From contig JACZZP010000015.1 of NCBI GenBank assembly GCA_015183035.1, forward strand, positions 2,170,001-2,234,000: a DNA stretch of 64,000 nucleotides. The letters are read 5' to 3'. Position 1 is the stretch's first letter; each line of letters begins with the position of its first letter. A model generated the notes under the pieces. The model searched no databases. It was not told the origin of the DNA and saw only the letters and a program-made list of their open reading frames with translations. Below, one piece after another: positions 1 through 14,600 of this stretch. A program made the position numbers and the translations under genes. Source of the stretch: Meloidogyne chitwoodi (Eukaryota > Nematoda > Chromadorea > Rhabditida > Meloidogynidae).

Positions 1-2580
1 TTTATTAAATAGAGAAAAATTTTTTATAAATTATATACGAGGGAAATACTTGTTATCCATTAAAATATAGGTTTTTTATCTCGAGAAAAATCCAAATTAT
101 ACTCCAAAACAGAAAACAAATAAAAAATACAAACTTGAAAATAAAACTTTAATTGTTGTATTTTAAATGTTTTTGTTTTGTTTAAAACTTGTTTATTAAA
201 AACACAAACTTAAATAAAAATATTAGTACAAAAATGCCTATTTAAACAAATATTGTAAAAAACAATTTTTTACTACAAAAATAGTAAATATTTTCTCAAT
301 GACTAAAGAATTTAATAGTCTGAGAAACTATTCAAATATACCCCCAAAATATAGAAGAACAATAATAATTCTTTTACATCTTTCCGCTCTTTTTTATACC
401 TTAACCCCCAAATTATATATACATATATACTTAAAATCAAAATTCTTTTTTTTATTCCAAATATTCTCCATTCTCTCCCCAAAACAATCTGATAAGAAAT
501 TTATATTTCATTTAACCTTAAAGAAAAATAGTACTTTACAATTTTCGTTCCTTATAGTCTTGCCAAGGCCGCGGTACTCGACAACAATCACCCAATAACA
601 AAAACAATCATTTTTGGACTAATAAAACTGATTTTTCTTAAAGGCTTTTCTATATATTATAAGAGGCTCAGATTTTTAGTTTTTTGGGTAGTGGTGTTTT
701 ACAGTGTATTTGCAAGTTAAAATGATTTTCCTGGGTTAGTTTACGCCTTAGAATTGATGGTTATTTTCTTTATTTGAGTATTCCGCCGTTATTCTCTTTA
801 AGATAAAAACAATACAATTAAATTCTCATCCTTCCTGTCCCAAAACGTTTTGAAGGTCGATGTGCACCTATTACAGAAAAAGTCGGCATAAAAAAGGCAT
901 ATATATACATCAGTTTTAAGCATATAATAGCTCATTTCTGGAGAAAAGTTAAATAAAATTTTTTTGTGCTACTATTTACTCAAAATTTTAACAAATGATA
1001 TTATCTAATTTCGAACAAATTTATTGAAATTAAAAAAAAATAAAATAAAAAAGAGATCCCATATACCTATTCCAAAATAATTCAAAAAATAATAATATGT
1101 ATTCTTTCCAAATTTTATTAAATCACATAATTGCTAAAAATATAGGATTAGTAACAAATGAATAAAAAAATAATAATATCAAAAAATAATGCCCAATGTC
1201 TATTACGACATAGCAATTCGGCAGGCATTTTTAAAAGCGCAAAATTATGACTATTAGAAAAAAATTAAGATTAAAAAAAAGAATAAAAATTGAGACAGCG
1301 GTATAAAATAAAAAAAATAATTTTTAATTATTTTGATAATATAAATGATGAATAATGAAGATAATGCCAAAATAACATAAAAAGAATAAAAAAAATAATA
1401 ATTAAATATATTCTAATATTAGAAATTAAAATTGAGATTTTGTTAAGCTATAATTATATAATTTTTTAAATTTAATTCTTTCAGGTTGAAAATTAATTAT
1501 TCCACGTTTTAATACCAAATATAATTTATGTATACATACAAAATATTTTATTTTATTTTTATACTATCTAAATTTGTAATATATGCTTATTATTCTATTA
1601 CTATTTTAACTTTTCAAGTTTAACACTTTAATTGTAAAACTTGAGTTTCTTTTGCAAAACTTAAGTTTCCTTTAAAAACTTATTTTGTAAAACTTAATTT
1701 TCTTTTGCAAAACTTAAGTTTATATATTTCTCTTTATTTCAAGTTTTATTATTTTACTTTCACAAACATCTATTATTGGTCACAAATTAACTAGTTAATA
1801 CTAATGACTTTTATAATATAAATATATCAATTTCCCGATATATTTATTTCCTTTGTGTTGCAAAAATATTTGTACTTTTTATTCTTTTTATTTTTAAGGA
1901 TTTATTTCACTTTCATTTTTCTAAAAAAACTTTAAAGAAACAATCGGAGCCTGAAAATGAGGTCAATTGTACATGTGCAATTTATTTTGTTTTTTAGTTC
2001 TTGGCCGATTTTTTTCTCAAGAATATATTTATTTATTAAGATTGTACTTTTTTCTTGTCCATATTTGGTGGTCAACTTATTAAGAAAAAACTGGATTTCA
2101 AATATGTTGCAAAAAAAAGTAAAAAAAATAAAAGTCATTATTATTATGGGAATAAAAATAGGTGAAAGTTGGTAAGAATGATAAAAATAATATATCAAAA
2201 GGTTAAATATTGTCATGCCAAAAAATATAAAATATAAATAATTTTATAAACGTTAAATTATTAAAATTTAATTTTTGAATATTTTTTAAAATAAACTTTA
2301 TAGAACTTTTTTTATTTTTAAAATAAACCAACCATTCTTCTAAAAGTGATGATAACAATCCTGCACAGAAAATATGGAAGAAAATAATCAGGTTGAATTT
2401 ACAATTGCAATGCAAGACATTTTAATTAATTAGAAATATAAAGCTTAAATAAAATTTAAACAATAAATTTATTTAAAATAATAAATAAATAAAAACTTGT
2501 GTAGTTAAGTGCACAATCTCATTTATTTGAAAGAAAATAAACCAAAATAAAATATCAAAGGAAGAGAAATAGAGAAAAGT

Positions 2581-2657
2581 CCCCATTTATTCGCAAGAAA
2601 ATATTTTACATCCAAGGAAGACTTGAATATAAAATATTTTCTTGCGAATAAATGGGG
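2581..2657. repeat. Perfect 28-bp inverted repeat (hairpin)
   Basis: Two perfectly complementary 28-base arms (2581-2608 and 2630-2657, outer ends CCCC/GGGG) enclose a 21-base loop. So long a perfect palindrome is unlikely by chance even in A+T-rich DNA. It could be a tiny fold-back transposon remnant or encode a hairpin RNA. No target-site duplication is obvious. Confidence 0.8.
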
Positions 2658-4554
2658 TGTGAACTTAAAACTAAACAAGTTGCAAATAAAAAAACAAACC
2701 AAAATTTAATTGCTTTTTGGAAGATAAATTAATTTTTATTAAATAAATCACTAAAATTCTGCTGTCAGTTTATTTTTAAAATAAAATAAATTAAAAATAT
2801 CTGAAATAATTTAAAATATTAAAATTAATTTTTAAATTAAAAAAAATAAAAATTATTAAATTATAAAAATAAGAAAATAATAAGAACGGAAAAATCAAAA
2901 GAAAAACTTAAGGAAATGGGTGGGATTTGTATGAATAAAAAAAAGAAAGGAGAATGTTGCGCATATTTATATGATTGTGCGCATTTGTGTTATATAAGGA
3001 GAAGGTTAAGATTTAAAAATTTAATAGGTATATAAATATTTATAAAATATTATAAAAATAAATAATTTATTTATCCGCAAATATTTTATTTTTCTGACTT
3101 TTTTTTTAAATATTGAGGGCACTTCTTTAATTTTTTTTCATTTATTTATTTAATATTTTTATAAAAATAAAATAAAACCCCCTTCTTTTATTTTCTCTTC
3201 AAAACAAAGAAAATAAAAATAAAACAAATTTTTCCAAGTGCCGCCATTTTTTAATTGTCTGCGCTTAACCCCAATTTTGAAAATTAAAAATGCGCAATAG
3301 CTAAATTTTTTTTAACTTTTTTGTTTCTTTTGTATTTTTAATAGTCAGAATAAATACAAAAATATTTATTTAAAAATATTATAATTTAATAATGCATATT
3401 ATTGAGAGACAGAGAAAATTGTGGTCAATTGGTTACAATTTAAAATAATAAAATAATAAAAAATCTTAAGAAATTTAATAAAAATTAAAAAAAAACTTCA
3501 AAATTTAATAAAATTTATTATTATTTTTACATTTTGTCCTTTTGAGGAAAAACGTTAGCCAATTTATTTTAGCTAAAAATAGAGACAGATCTTTATTGTG
3601 TATAAAAAAGGAAAAAACAATTTTATTATTATTGTATAAATGATTTGTATATTCGGCCGAATGTGAAAAAAAAATAAAAATGAGGAAAATAAGGAAAAAG
3701 GCTAATAAAACAACCGTTTAAAAAATGCGTAAGGATTGTCCGAAAGAAAAAGACTTTTTTTGTCCATTTTTTAATATTTTTATTTTTTTTCTATAAACCT
3801 AAAATTATACACTAACCATACCTGTAAAAATAAATTTCAAATTTCGAAGAAATAATTCACAAAAAAATATATCAAAAATATCTAATTAGTAAAATTTAAT
3901 TAAAATACAAAATATAATTATAAAATAGAGGCGAAAAATAAAAATAAATAGTTAAAATAATCTTTATTATTATTTTTTATTTTTTTAATGTTTTACCTTT
4001 GCCCTTTTATTTAATTTATTTAATTTTTATTTTTTTTCTTATCCAAAACTAAAAATAATTAAAAGAAAGCTAACAGAAAAAAAGCTTAAAATCCTGTTTT
4101 AAGGGAAAAAAGAAAAGATTCTCTCTTCAACTTTTTACGTGTTAAAAAAGCGCATTTGGGCCATTAGGACAAAAATAAAAAAAATAAAAAAATATATTTT
4201 TATTTATGAAAGGGAAAATTATCCAAAATGATGAAGATAATCGAAAATTTGTGTTGATCAGTAGTAGAAATAAAAAAGAAAAGCAAAAGTGTGTCGACGA
4301 ATAATTAAGCATAACTATTTTTTTTAATAATTTATATAAATGTGTGTGGCTTTTTCTGGAACTTTAAAATTAAAAAAAAAAAGTAATTATTAATTAATTT
4401 AATAGATATTCTGATTTTGTAGATAAATTTAAATTTATGTGTTTTTATTGTTTCAGAATTTTTGTATTTTCTTATATTCTGTTTATATTAAGTTTATCTT
4501 AAGTACAAGCATATAAATATTCTGCTTTTATTTATAGACATACATATAAATATT

Positions 4555-4675
4555 CTGTATTTTTGTTTTATTAAAGTTCTGATTTTTGTATTTTTGTTTT
4601 ATTAAAGTTCTGATTTTTGTATTTTTGTTTTATTAAAGTTTTGATTTTTGTAGTACTTTTTTAAAGTTCTGATTT
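4555..4675. repeat. Tandem repeat, 31-bp unit
   Basis: A unit of about 31 bp (TTCTGATTTTTG followed by a T-rich tract and TTTTATTAAAG) is repeated about three times almost exactly, with degenerate partial copies on both sides. It is a simple intergenic minisatellite with no coding potential. Confidence 0.75.
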
Positions 4676-7600
4676 TCTCTTACATTACACTGTTTATTTA
4701 TATTTTTAAATTTGAGTACTATTATTTATTTATAAAAAAGTACTTTTATTAGTTTCTCTTTTTCACTTCAAACTTTTCTTTTTTTTTAATAGTAAAGTGA
4801 GGGCGGAAAAGAAATTTTGCCGTATTTTGCAAAAAAAAGATAAAAGAGGCAATGTCCAAATAAAAAATGTGCCTAAGGACATTTTTATTTTTTATGCTCA
4901 AGTGCTGCATTATTTTTTACTAGACAAATTTTTAACTCAAGTCTTTTTTATTAAAAAAAGTATAAATATATACATATACTGGGTGGCTCTTTTTTTTCAT
5001 TTTGTCTATATACTCTTGTAAAAAGCTTAATATTATATAAATTCTGCAAAAAAAAAAAGCAAAGTTTTTCTTCCCCTTAGACACGAATATATATATAGTG
5101 CTATTTAAATGTACAAATGTGTACTTTTCAGATTTTTTTATCATTATTATTATTTACTTGTGCCAATGGGAATTTTAATACCCGAGAAACAAAAAATAAA
5201 ATGCTTTATTTTCTTCTCTTTTTATTTTAAATTACTGGTGAATCTTTTTATTTTTAATAATAAAAAATTCATTTAGTTTATTTGGGTAATTTTTTAATTA
5301 ATTTTACCTCCTTTATAAATTTTATTCCTTAAAAAATCTTTTATTTTCATGCGTCATTATAATAATATTTTTGCCATTTAATATCTAACAAAAAATATAA
5401 ATGCAATCATTTTATTAAATCTTGCTCCCTTGGGTTTAAAAATAAATTTATTTAAAAAAATCAAAAATAATCTTAAGAAATTTTAATTTCTTAAAAGTTT
5501 ATTTTTTTACATTATTATCTTATAATAAAAAAATTTTAATATTAGTATAACGTTTGAAAAAAATCAAGTTTAAGTTCAAACTTAAAAAAAGTTTTATTTC
5601 TTAACTAAATATAATGTTTAAATATTATAACATTTAAGTTTGTAATTAAATAAACATTAAGATTGCAATCTAACATGCAAAGGTTACTATTTTTAAAAAC
5701 AAGAAAGTAAATAGCTATATTTATTTGACATTTTTAAATCCTTTTATTTAATTAAACATATTGTATATATATATTTGTGTTTTATATTTAATATAGTTGA
5801 CTTAAGTTATTAAGTGTCTCCACTCTTTTTTTCTTTTATCCATTGTGTACTTAAGTTTGTATTTATCTCTTTTATTATACAGTTAGAGTTAATTTTATAT
5901 TGTTTGGAGAAATGGATATAATTATTATTGAGACTAAAGGTTCATATTTTTGTAATTAATTTATTTTATCATTTCTTTATTAAAATAATTTCCCCCTTTT
6001 TTTAATAAAAATTTAAATTATTAAAAAAAATTTACTTTATTTTTCTTTTAATATTTTGACTAAAAAGAATTAAACCTTTATATTATTTTTTAAAAATTCC
6101 TAATATTTAGAATTACTTCCTCTCATATTTAAATAAAAAATTCATCAAAAAAAAAAAAAAAAAAATTTCCCAACCATTCATTTATTATTATTTGATTATA
6201 TAAATAATTTTTTTATAATTTTTTTGTTGCTTCCTCCTTTTTTTACATTTTTCATTTCCTTTTTTCAGCTTGCTTTGGAACGCTTTTTACTTTTTTTAAT
6301 TATATAGGCATTCTTTCCTATTTTTACCTCATTATCACGTCATTTTTGGCTCAACTAAAAATGAAAGGTTTATTTGAGTCAAATCTAATAATTTATGAAT
6401 TAATGGGAATTTTTAATTTAAAAAAAAATATTTTTTTTTAATTTTGTAAAAAAATTTAATTTTTAATAAATCCGTAATTTAAAAGAAAAAATAATTTTTA
6501 ATTTTAAAATAAAAATAAAATAATTTAAAAATATTATTTATTTTTAGAAATAAAAAACTCAAATTTACACTTAAAATTTTCTTTTTTTAAATGCGCATTT
6601 TTTAATATTAATTAATATTTTGTTATTATTTTTATTTATTTTTAGATTTTTTTTAAATAATAATTAATTAAATAATAAAAATATAAATTGACATCATTAA
6701 AAAATTGTAAAAAAAATATTTTAAAATAATTTTAAATTTGAATATATTAGCGGTCTTAATTCAAGTTTTAAGTTTAATCTTAAACATTATTCATTTTCAA
6801 GTTTATTTTCAAGTTTCAAACCTTACTATAAAAACCCCCCATTTTCACTTCACCCGTTCATTCTATTCTCAATTATATAATAAGATATTTTTTTAATTTT
6901 ACTAAAAAAATTTATATTTAATTAGCAAGAAGTTGAAAATAATTTTAAAAATTTATTAAAAAAATTTTCAGATCAAAAATTATTTACTTTTGACGTTTTA
7001 ACGTCCGCTTTTCTATTTTTGGTTTTTACGCCTTTTTCCTTATCTAAAAATGGAAAAGAAGAAAAATAAAAAACAATTTAGCATAAAAATATTTTTTTCT
7101 TCCTTTTCCGTTTTTAAGCTTGTTAAATATTTTTTTATGAAGAAATTAAAATAATAATATATTTTTTTTAATTTTATATTTAAATATTTATTTTTTATTT
7201 AATAATATTATTTTAAATAATAAAAAAAATTTATTATTTTATAATTAAATTACAAATTTTGTTAAAATTAATAAATTAAAAAAACATTAAAAAAAATAAA
7301 TAAATATTTATAAATTTAATTTTTTTTATAAAAAGAAATTTTTATATCATTTTTAGCTCTTTATTCAGACCCAAATTTAACACAAATACATACATTTTTA
7401 TTTATTTTTAATTCACTCTTTGGCCTCTTTTTTGCCTTATTTTTCATCTTTTATTCTTTTTTGTTGACATCAAAATATCTGTTTTTAGGACAAAATTGAA
7501 AGGCAAAAAAAAATTATTTTGGAAGACTAACCACCCACACACATCATTAATTCAACCGTCATTTTATATTATTTTTTTCTTTTTTTTTCTTCTTCATTAT

Positions 7601-8699
7601 CAAAAACGTCTTAGCCTTCATCTGGAATACTCTTGGGGGACTCTATGTTTTTATGAAATTTGTGTAATGATTCTTTTCGGTTAAAAAATAAATGAATTGA
7701 AAAAAAGAACAAAGAAAAGAGTAGTTTGCCCCCATTTTTGGGAATTACCAATAAAAAAATAATTTATTCAGTAACTTTAAAAAATAAAAAACAAGGTTAT
7801 GGTTTGCGTCATATATTTTTAATATTTTTAAAATAAATAAATAATTTTTATTTATTTATTTCTATTTTAACACACCCAAATAAATTTACTTTTTTATTTA
7901 TTTTTAAAAATTAAAATTTATTTTTAACTCAAAATTTAATTAAATTATTTATTAAACTATAAAATAAAAATAAAGTAAAATTTAATATTTTTATTATAAA
8001 AATTTAATCTTTATTTCTATTAATTTTTATTAAATGTCAATTTATTTTATTTATATTTTTATGCCAAATTTCTTTCGATTTTATGTAATTCAAAGAAAAA
8101 TCATTTTTATGTATTTTCACAAAAGAACTAAAAATCACATAATATTCATTAAATTAATTTAAAATTTTTTCTTTTTTTTTTTAAGAATTCTTTTCAGAGA
8201 ATTCTCGAATTTGACATTTTAGCCTGTGGCTATTTTGTAAATTTTATCAAAAAATATTTTTTTTTCAACACTGAAAATCCATTAAAAAACGTAAATATAA
8301 GTCTCTTTGATTTAATTTATCAAATTAATAAATTAAATTAATATCTGGCAGTCTTAATAATTTTTTTTGACAGGAACACTTTTTTTTAATAATTTTTAAC
8401 GCAAATTTACCTATTTAAAGTAAAAAATAAAACAAATTTTTATCAGAAATTTAAATATTTTTTTAAATTTATTTAAATGTCATTTCTTCTTCATTTATTA
8501 ATTAAAACTGCAAATAAAAAAAATAAAAAATAATATGTGTAGCTCTCTTTTATTTTATGTATAAAATTTAATTTCATGACCTTTATTTATTTTTTTCTTC
8601 TCCTTTTTAATTTCCCCAATGCTCTGTTGTTGTTTTTCAGCATTGTATTTTAGCTTCTTTTAGAGAATTAATTTTCTTTGTAAATAAAAAATTACGTAC

Positions 8700-8860
8700 A
8701 TTATTTCCGGAAAATACAAAAACAAATACTAAACTTATTTCATATATATACACTTTCTTTTTTTTCCGGAAAGTTTAATTTATTCTTTTCCTGAAAATAC
8801 AAAAATTTATTTTTGCATACACACTTTCTTTTTCCGAAAAGTTTTATTTTTTTTATTTAC
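8700..8860. repeat. Imperfect direct duplication with CCGGAAA/CCGAAAA motifs
   Basis: Two related blocks of about 75 bp each hold a CCGGAAAATACAAAA-like or CTGAAAATACAAAA-like segment followed by ACACTTTCTTTTT and a C(C)GAAAAGTTT segment. Similar TTCCGGAAAA-containing sequence recurs inside introns at about 13980-14150 and 16655-16700, so this is part of a dispersed family. Confidence 0.5.
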
Positions 8861-11655
8861 TAATTGTATTTATTTTTACAAACTATAAAGTGCCTTTTAT
8901 AGTACAAGTTTTATTTATTAAAATAAATAGCTACTTTATGTATTATATTTGCGTAGGAGGGAATAAATTAAGGGAGAAGCTGATGCATTTTTTGAATAAT
9001 AAATAATTATTAATTTTAATATTAAAAAAAAATTATTTTTTTGATGAATATTTAATTAAAATTTTTTATTTAAAAAAGAAAAAAACAAATATTTTAAAAA
9101 TTCGTCTTGTTTAGTAAATTTTAGTAAATTAGTTTAAAGGATTGGACTTTGCACCAATTTTGAGTAAAATGTTCTCTTAAATAATATTATTTGTATTTTT
9201 ATTTTTTTAAATTATTTTTATTTAATTTTTATTGGAAAATGTTTTATATTCTTTAAAAAGTGAGAAAAAAATATTAACAAATCTTTTTTAATTTTTTTCT
9301 AAATGATCAGAGAACCTTTTGGCTTTCTTTTATGATAAATATTAATGACTGGAAATTTTATTATTTGGTCTTTAATTTTTTTTAATTATTATTTAATTTT
9401 AATAAAAATATATTAATATTTTTGTTAAAATTAATTATTTTTATTTTCTTTAAAAAAAGGATTCTCTCCTTTTTTAAATAAAATCACAATAATAATAATA
9501 AAGCTTTGACGCATTTGCACTATTTGTATGGTTTCTTTCAAAAAAAACTTGTGCTCAATTTATTTTTGCGTTTTTTTTCAATTTTGGCATTTTTAAATGT
9601 TATTTTTCCTTTTTTCTATTGGTGCACATATCTAAATTGTATATTTAGCACAAAATAAAAGAGAGAAAGTAAAACTAGATATTCTTCTTCAGACCCCCCT
9701 TTTTTCCGGATTGCCTTTCCTCTTTCCTTTTTTCTTTTAACAAAATGTATTTTTCTTTTTTTATATCCTTTGGTCCAGACAAATACAAAATTATCTATAT
9801 TTTTATCTCTCTTTCATTAAATTCCTCAATTTTAATAAATTTAGGGACATTTATTTTATTAATTAAAATTTACTTAACAAACCCACACATGACTTGTAAA
9901 TGTTTTAATAACATTTTATCCAAAAATTTAAATATTTAATAAATAAAATTATTAGTTAAGAAACCCCTTCTTAAATATTTAATTTTTAACACACATTTAA
10001 TAAATTGTTAAATAAAAGGTTTCATAAAATTAAAATATTTTATTGCTTTATTAATTTCTTTATCCATTATTTGGACTTTATATTTTATTAGAAAATATAA
10101 AATTAGTATATTTTATTAGAAAAATTTATTTTTTGAAACTTACATTTTTACCTTTTTTATTTTAACAATTTTATAATTTTTTTAATATTTTTTACCTTTT
10201 TTTACTATAAATATCCTTTTAATAATTTTAAGTAAAAAATTGAAAAATAATACTTTATTTTTATTTTATTAATATTTAAAAAAATATTAACTGAAATTAG
10301 AGTTAAGAAGGTAAATAAAATAAAATAAAATTGTTTCTATTATTACTATTAACACCTTTCTCAGACAAATGGGTATTTATTTATTAAAATGGCGTTAAAA
10401 TTACTATACTATATTTAAATTATTTTTTCAATAAATTAATTTAAATAAAAATTGAAAATTTTTTTTTAATTTCAAAATAACAATTTTCAAAATATCTATT
10501 TTTCTAATATTTTTTCTAATAAATACTGTTGTGTCCAAGTGTTAAATAAGTTTATTTATAAAATCAAGATAAGATAAAAATTGAATAATAATAAGAAGAA
10601 TTTAGTTAACTATTTATAGTAAGAAATGGGCGGAGGCGGACGAGTTTGATAAAGTAAATGTTTTACAATGATAAGAGAGAGCAACAAGTTTTAAGCGAAG
10701 TTTTGAATAAGATAAAAGGGAAGAAATTTGAAAGATGTGTTTAAGCAAGGTTTTAAATATATAAATTGGTAAACATAAAAAGAGGGAAATTAGATAAACA
10801 TAAAATGTTGTAAAATTATTTAAAACATAGAATGGGGCAAAACAAATTTAAATAAATCAAATATTAATTTTTCTGAACTCAACAAATACTAATAAATAAT
10901 TTATCAAATATTTATCACCAAAATATATATATTCGTGTTAAAAATTAATTTTAAATAATATAAGTGGGTGATTAAATAAATAATTAATTATTTTTTATTT
11001 TTAGTCTTAAAAATATTTTTTTTATTCCATAAAAGCTTTCCCATTAATTTATTATTATATCACTTTGCTAAGATAAAAAAGAAATGAGCATTATTTATTT
11101 TTAAATTTATTTTTTAATTTTATTAAAAAAATAATTTAATTTTTAATTTAATTTAAAAAAAATTATTTAATTTTTAAATTAAAAAAATAAATTATTAATT
11201 TTTAAAAAATTATACATATTTAATTAATAATTATTTATTTAAAAAAAAATAATAAAAAATAACGTTTCTATTTTTAATTGCCAACTTCCTTATACAAACC
11301 TTAAAAAGAAAGTTTTAACCAAATAAGGAGTGCGTAAAAATAAACAATTTTATTAAAAACTTAAAATAGTTTTATAATCTTTAATTTACGTATAATGTAT
11401 TTATTAATAGGCTGCACTAAATTTAACGTTGATTTTTTAAGAAAAATATTAGAAGGATTATAAATAAAAAATAAAATGTATTTATTCTCTTAATAAATTA
11501 CGCGAATACATTTATTTTTTTAAATTTATTTTTAAGCTTAATTTTATTTATAAAAACATTATTGCTATTTTTAGACAATTTGGCAGATTTTAATGATTAA
11601 AATTTAATTTTCTTCAACACTATAATAGATAAATAAAATAATTTTTAATAAATAA

Positions 11656-14600
11656 ATGGCAGCTACAACAGCTAATAATAACTCAATTAATCTTGCTACA
11701 AATTCTAATCATTCTTCTTCTTCTTCCCCATCTCGTCCTTTAACTTCAAATTCTTCGTCTTCTTCTAATTCTCGTCGTGGAATTTCTACTCCTCCATCTT
11801 TACTAAATGCTCGTTTATTTGCTAGATTTTCTACAAGTGCAATATATGGAACTAATCAACAAAATCAAGAGCAAAAGATTGCTGAACTTCGGGCGGCCTA
11901 TGCATCTCCTTCTATACAAACTCCTTCTCTTATAAATGGGTAAAAGTTAAATTTAATAAAATAAACTTTTATAGAAAATACAAAAAATAATAAACAAAAA
12001 CACAATTTTATTTTTTTCTGGTAAGGAAATAAAGCATTGAACATTTTTATTCTGTAAAAACCGGAAAACACATGAATAGAACAAACTTTAAAAAAAACTG
12101 CAAAAACAACTAAAACATAAAAACACATTTTTAGCAGTTTAACCTCAGTGCGCAATAATAAGAATGGTGGTCGTCCATCTCGTGCTTCTCTACCAATGTC
12201 AGCGTTAACTATTTTTAATGATGTTGTAGAACTTTCGCCAAATGGAAATCCTAATGTTGTTGAAACAGCAACACCTACAAAGACAGGTTTAATTTTATTT
12301 TTATTATTAATTAAATTAATAATTATTTTTAATTTTAATTACCCTAATTGTCAAAATTATTTCCCAAAAGGTAAAATTGTGCAAAAAAAAATTAATTTAA
12401 AAAAAATTTGAAAATAAAGTTTTTTTATTTTTGCTTGCGTTATATTTACAAAATATTAATTTTTCTAAACAAAAATAAATTTAAAATAATTTGTTGTTAA
12501 AAAATAAATTTAACTTACTACCGGAAATAGATAAAGGCAGTCTTTTTGTTTTAATTTTGGTTTGTGTCATGGGAACGGCGGAAATGAGGTAAAACTAAAA
12601 GAAAAAATTTTTAAACTTCGTCATACAATAGAATATAAAATAAAATTGCAATGAGAGAAAAACGTCATAGGAAGTATAAAAATTAAAAAATTAAACGCGC
12701 ACTTCAAAAGTAGGCGTTTCTTTTTTCAAAAAATACAATTTAATTTATAAAAATGGCATTTAAGTTTAAATATTTTTATTCTGTTTAAATTTGTTATTTA
12801 TACTAAAATATATATTTATTTATTTTTGCAAAAAATTAACCTAATTGAATTTAAAAAAAAAACCTAATTTAAAATATTCATTACTAACACTTGACTAATA
12901 TATTTACTGTTTTTTAAATGTCAAACCAAGTTTTCCCGCGCAGTTGCACTTTATAATTTAAACAAAAACATTAACTTAATTAAATAAACATTTTAATTAA
13001 ATAAAGTCTATAAATTTAATTTAATAAATTATTTTTTTATGGGAAATTTTTTTCTTTTAATTCATTTTTTTTAATTTTCTTTTGAATTTTGTTTAGTTTT
13101 ATTAGTTGATGTTTAAGATTTGATTTTTAAAAAAGTTGTCACGAAAAAAAAAATTTTTAATTTTTAAATTTATTTTTTTTATATTTTTAAACATGCATTA
13201 ATTTTTTTAATAATTTTAAAAAACCTTAGTTATTAGGAAATTAATATATTTTAATTTTTTAATTATTATAATATCTTTAAAATTCGCAAAAATTTAATTT
13301 ATTAATTTTTTAGGACTTTTATTACTTCAACATAGCAAAGGGACTGCTTTAAGTACGACATCATTATTAACAACAACGGGAAGCCGTCGTGGAAGTGCTG
13401 TAGCTAATTGTTTACCAACTCCTTCTATAATGGAAATTGCTGCTTCTGCTGGGTTGCTATCACTTTCACCTAGTGGTAAATTAATAAATTAAATTTTTTT
13501 ATAAAATATTTAAAATTTAAAGATCTTGTTTTTGAATCTTCTGTTCTTGGCATTGCTTACTACGATTTTATTCTTTCCGTTTCAGAAGTTGAATGTGGCA
13601 ACAATTCTTCAAAATCAAATAGTACAAAAACATTGAAAGAAGAAAATGTTAATTTACCTATTTTAACAAAAAATTCTTCAATTTCTTCTGATTCTTCTTC
13701 TCACACTTTAATTAATCGACAAACATCATCTAATGGAAAAGTTAAAATAAGTAAACATGAAAGTGAACCAAGTCCTTCTAAAACAAAAAATGGTGGTTAA
13801 TTAATTTTATTTAATTATTTAAAAATGTTTTTTTAGAATTTGATAAATCTAGCAGCATTATACTCCCTTCATCTTTATTCTCTAGTAAAAATTCCGTAAA
13901 ACAACAAAGGTTGTGTGCAGAACGTAAAACTTCTTCACAATCTGCAAGACAAGTAAGAACAAAACAAATTATTTTTTAAACTTTCCGGAAAACATATAAA
14001 CAAAAATACAAAAACATCAGAATAAATGTTCTCGGAGGATAAAATAAAACTTAAAACATCAACAATTTCCGGAAAACATAAAAACAAACTTAAAACTTTA
14101 ACAAAAACAAACTTAAAAACATCAAAAATAAATGTTTCATGAAAAAATAAACTTATTTTTAAATAAAGGAAAAACCTGAAGTTTTACCTCAACGTAAATG
14201 TTCTTCTCCTCCTCCGACAACTATTAATAATTCAAATGAACATGAACTATTGCAGAGAAATAACACTGCTTATTCTAAATGTAATTATAGACTATTTCTT
14301 GCAAAGTTGGATACTCACACAAATGTTGAATGGTTCGAGAGTGTTGTTGTGCCTGGGGTAAAAAACATTTTTTAATTTACTAAAAAAAATTAAAATTTTT
14401 GAAAATTAATTTTTTTAACCTTTTCAGGATTTACTAGAACGAAGTCTTATTCCTGTAAATGAACTTTCCCTTTTAACTATGGGTATTCTTGTTTGGCGTT
14501 CAAGACTAGCAAATTCTCGTTTACTCTGTCTAGCAAATGGTCAGCTTGGAGAAGATTCAACAAATGCTTTAGAAGTAAAAAATAAATAAAATAAAATTAT

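Larger units (their letters stand above)
1..11655. other. A+T-rich gene-free region
   Basis: I find no credible gene in this 11.6-kb stretch. The open frames are short, made of Phe/Ile/Lys/Asn/Leu runs expected from A+T-rich DNA, and do not join through splice signals into a recognisable protein. It holds homopolymer runs, short tandem repeats (near 1620-1730 and 4550-4675), one long perfect inverted repeat (2581-2657) and a duplicated CCGGAAA-containing block near 8700-8860. It could contain distal 5' exons or regulatory DNA of the gene at 11656, which cannot be judged from sequence alone. Confidence 0.6.

Noticed and set aside
6138..6170. Poly-A run as a retrotransposon tail
   Set aside because: Homopolymer A tracts are common throughout this A+T-rich DNA and no element body or target duplication is adjacent.
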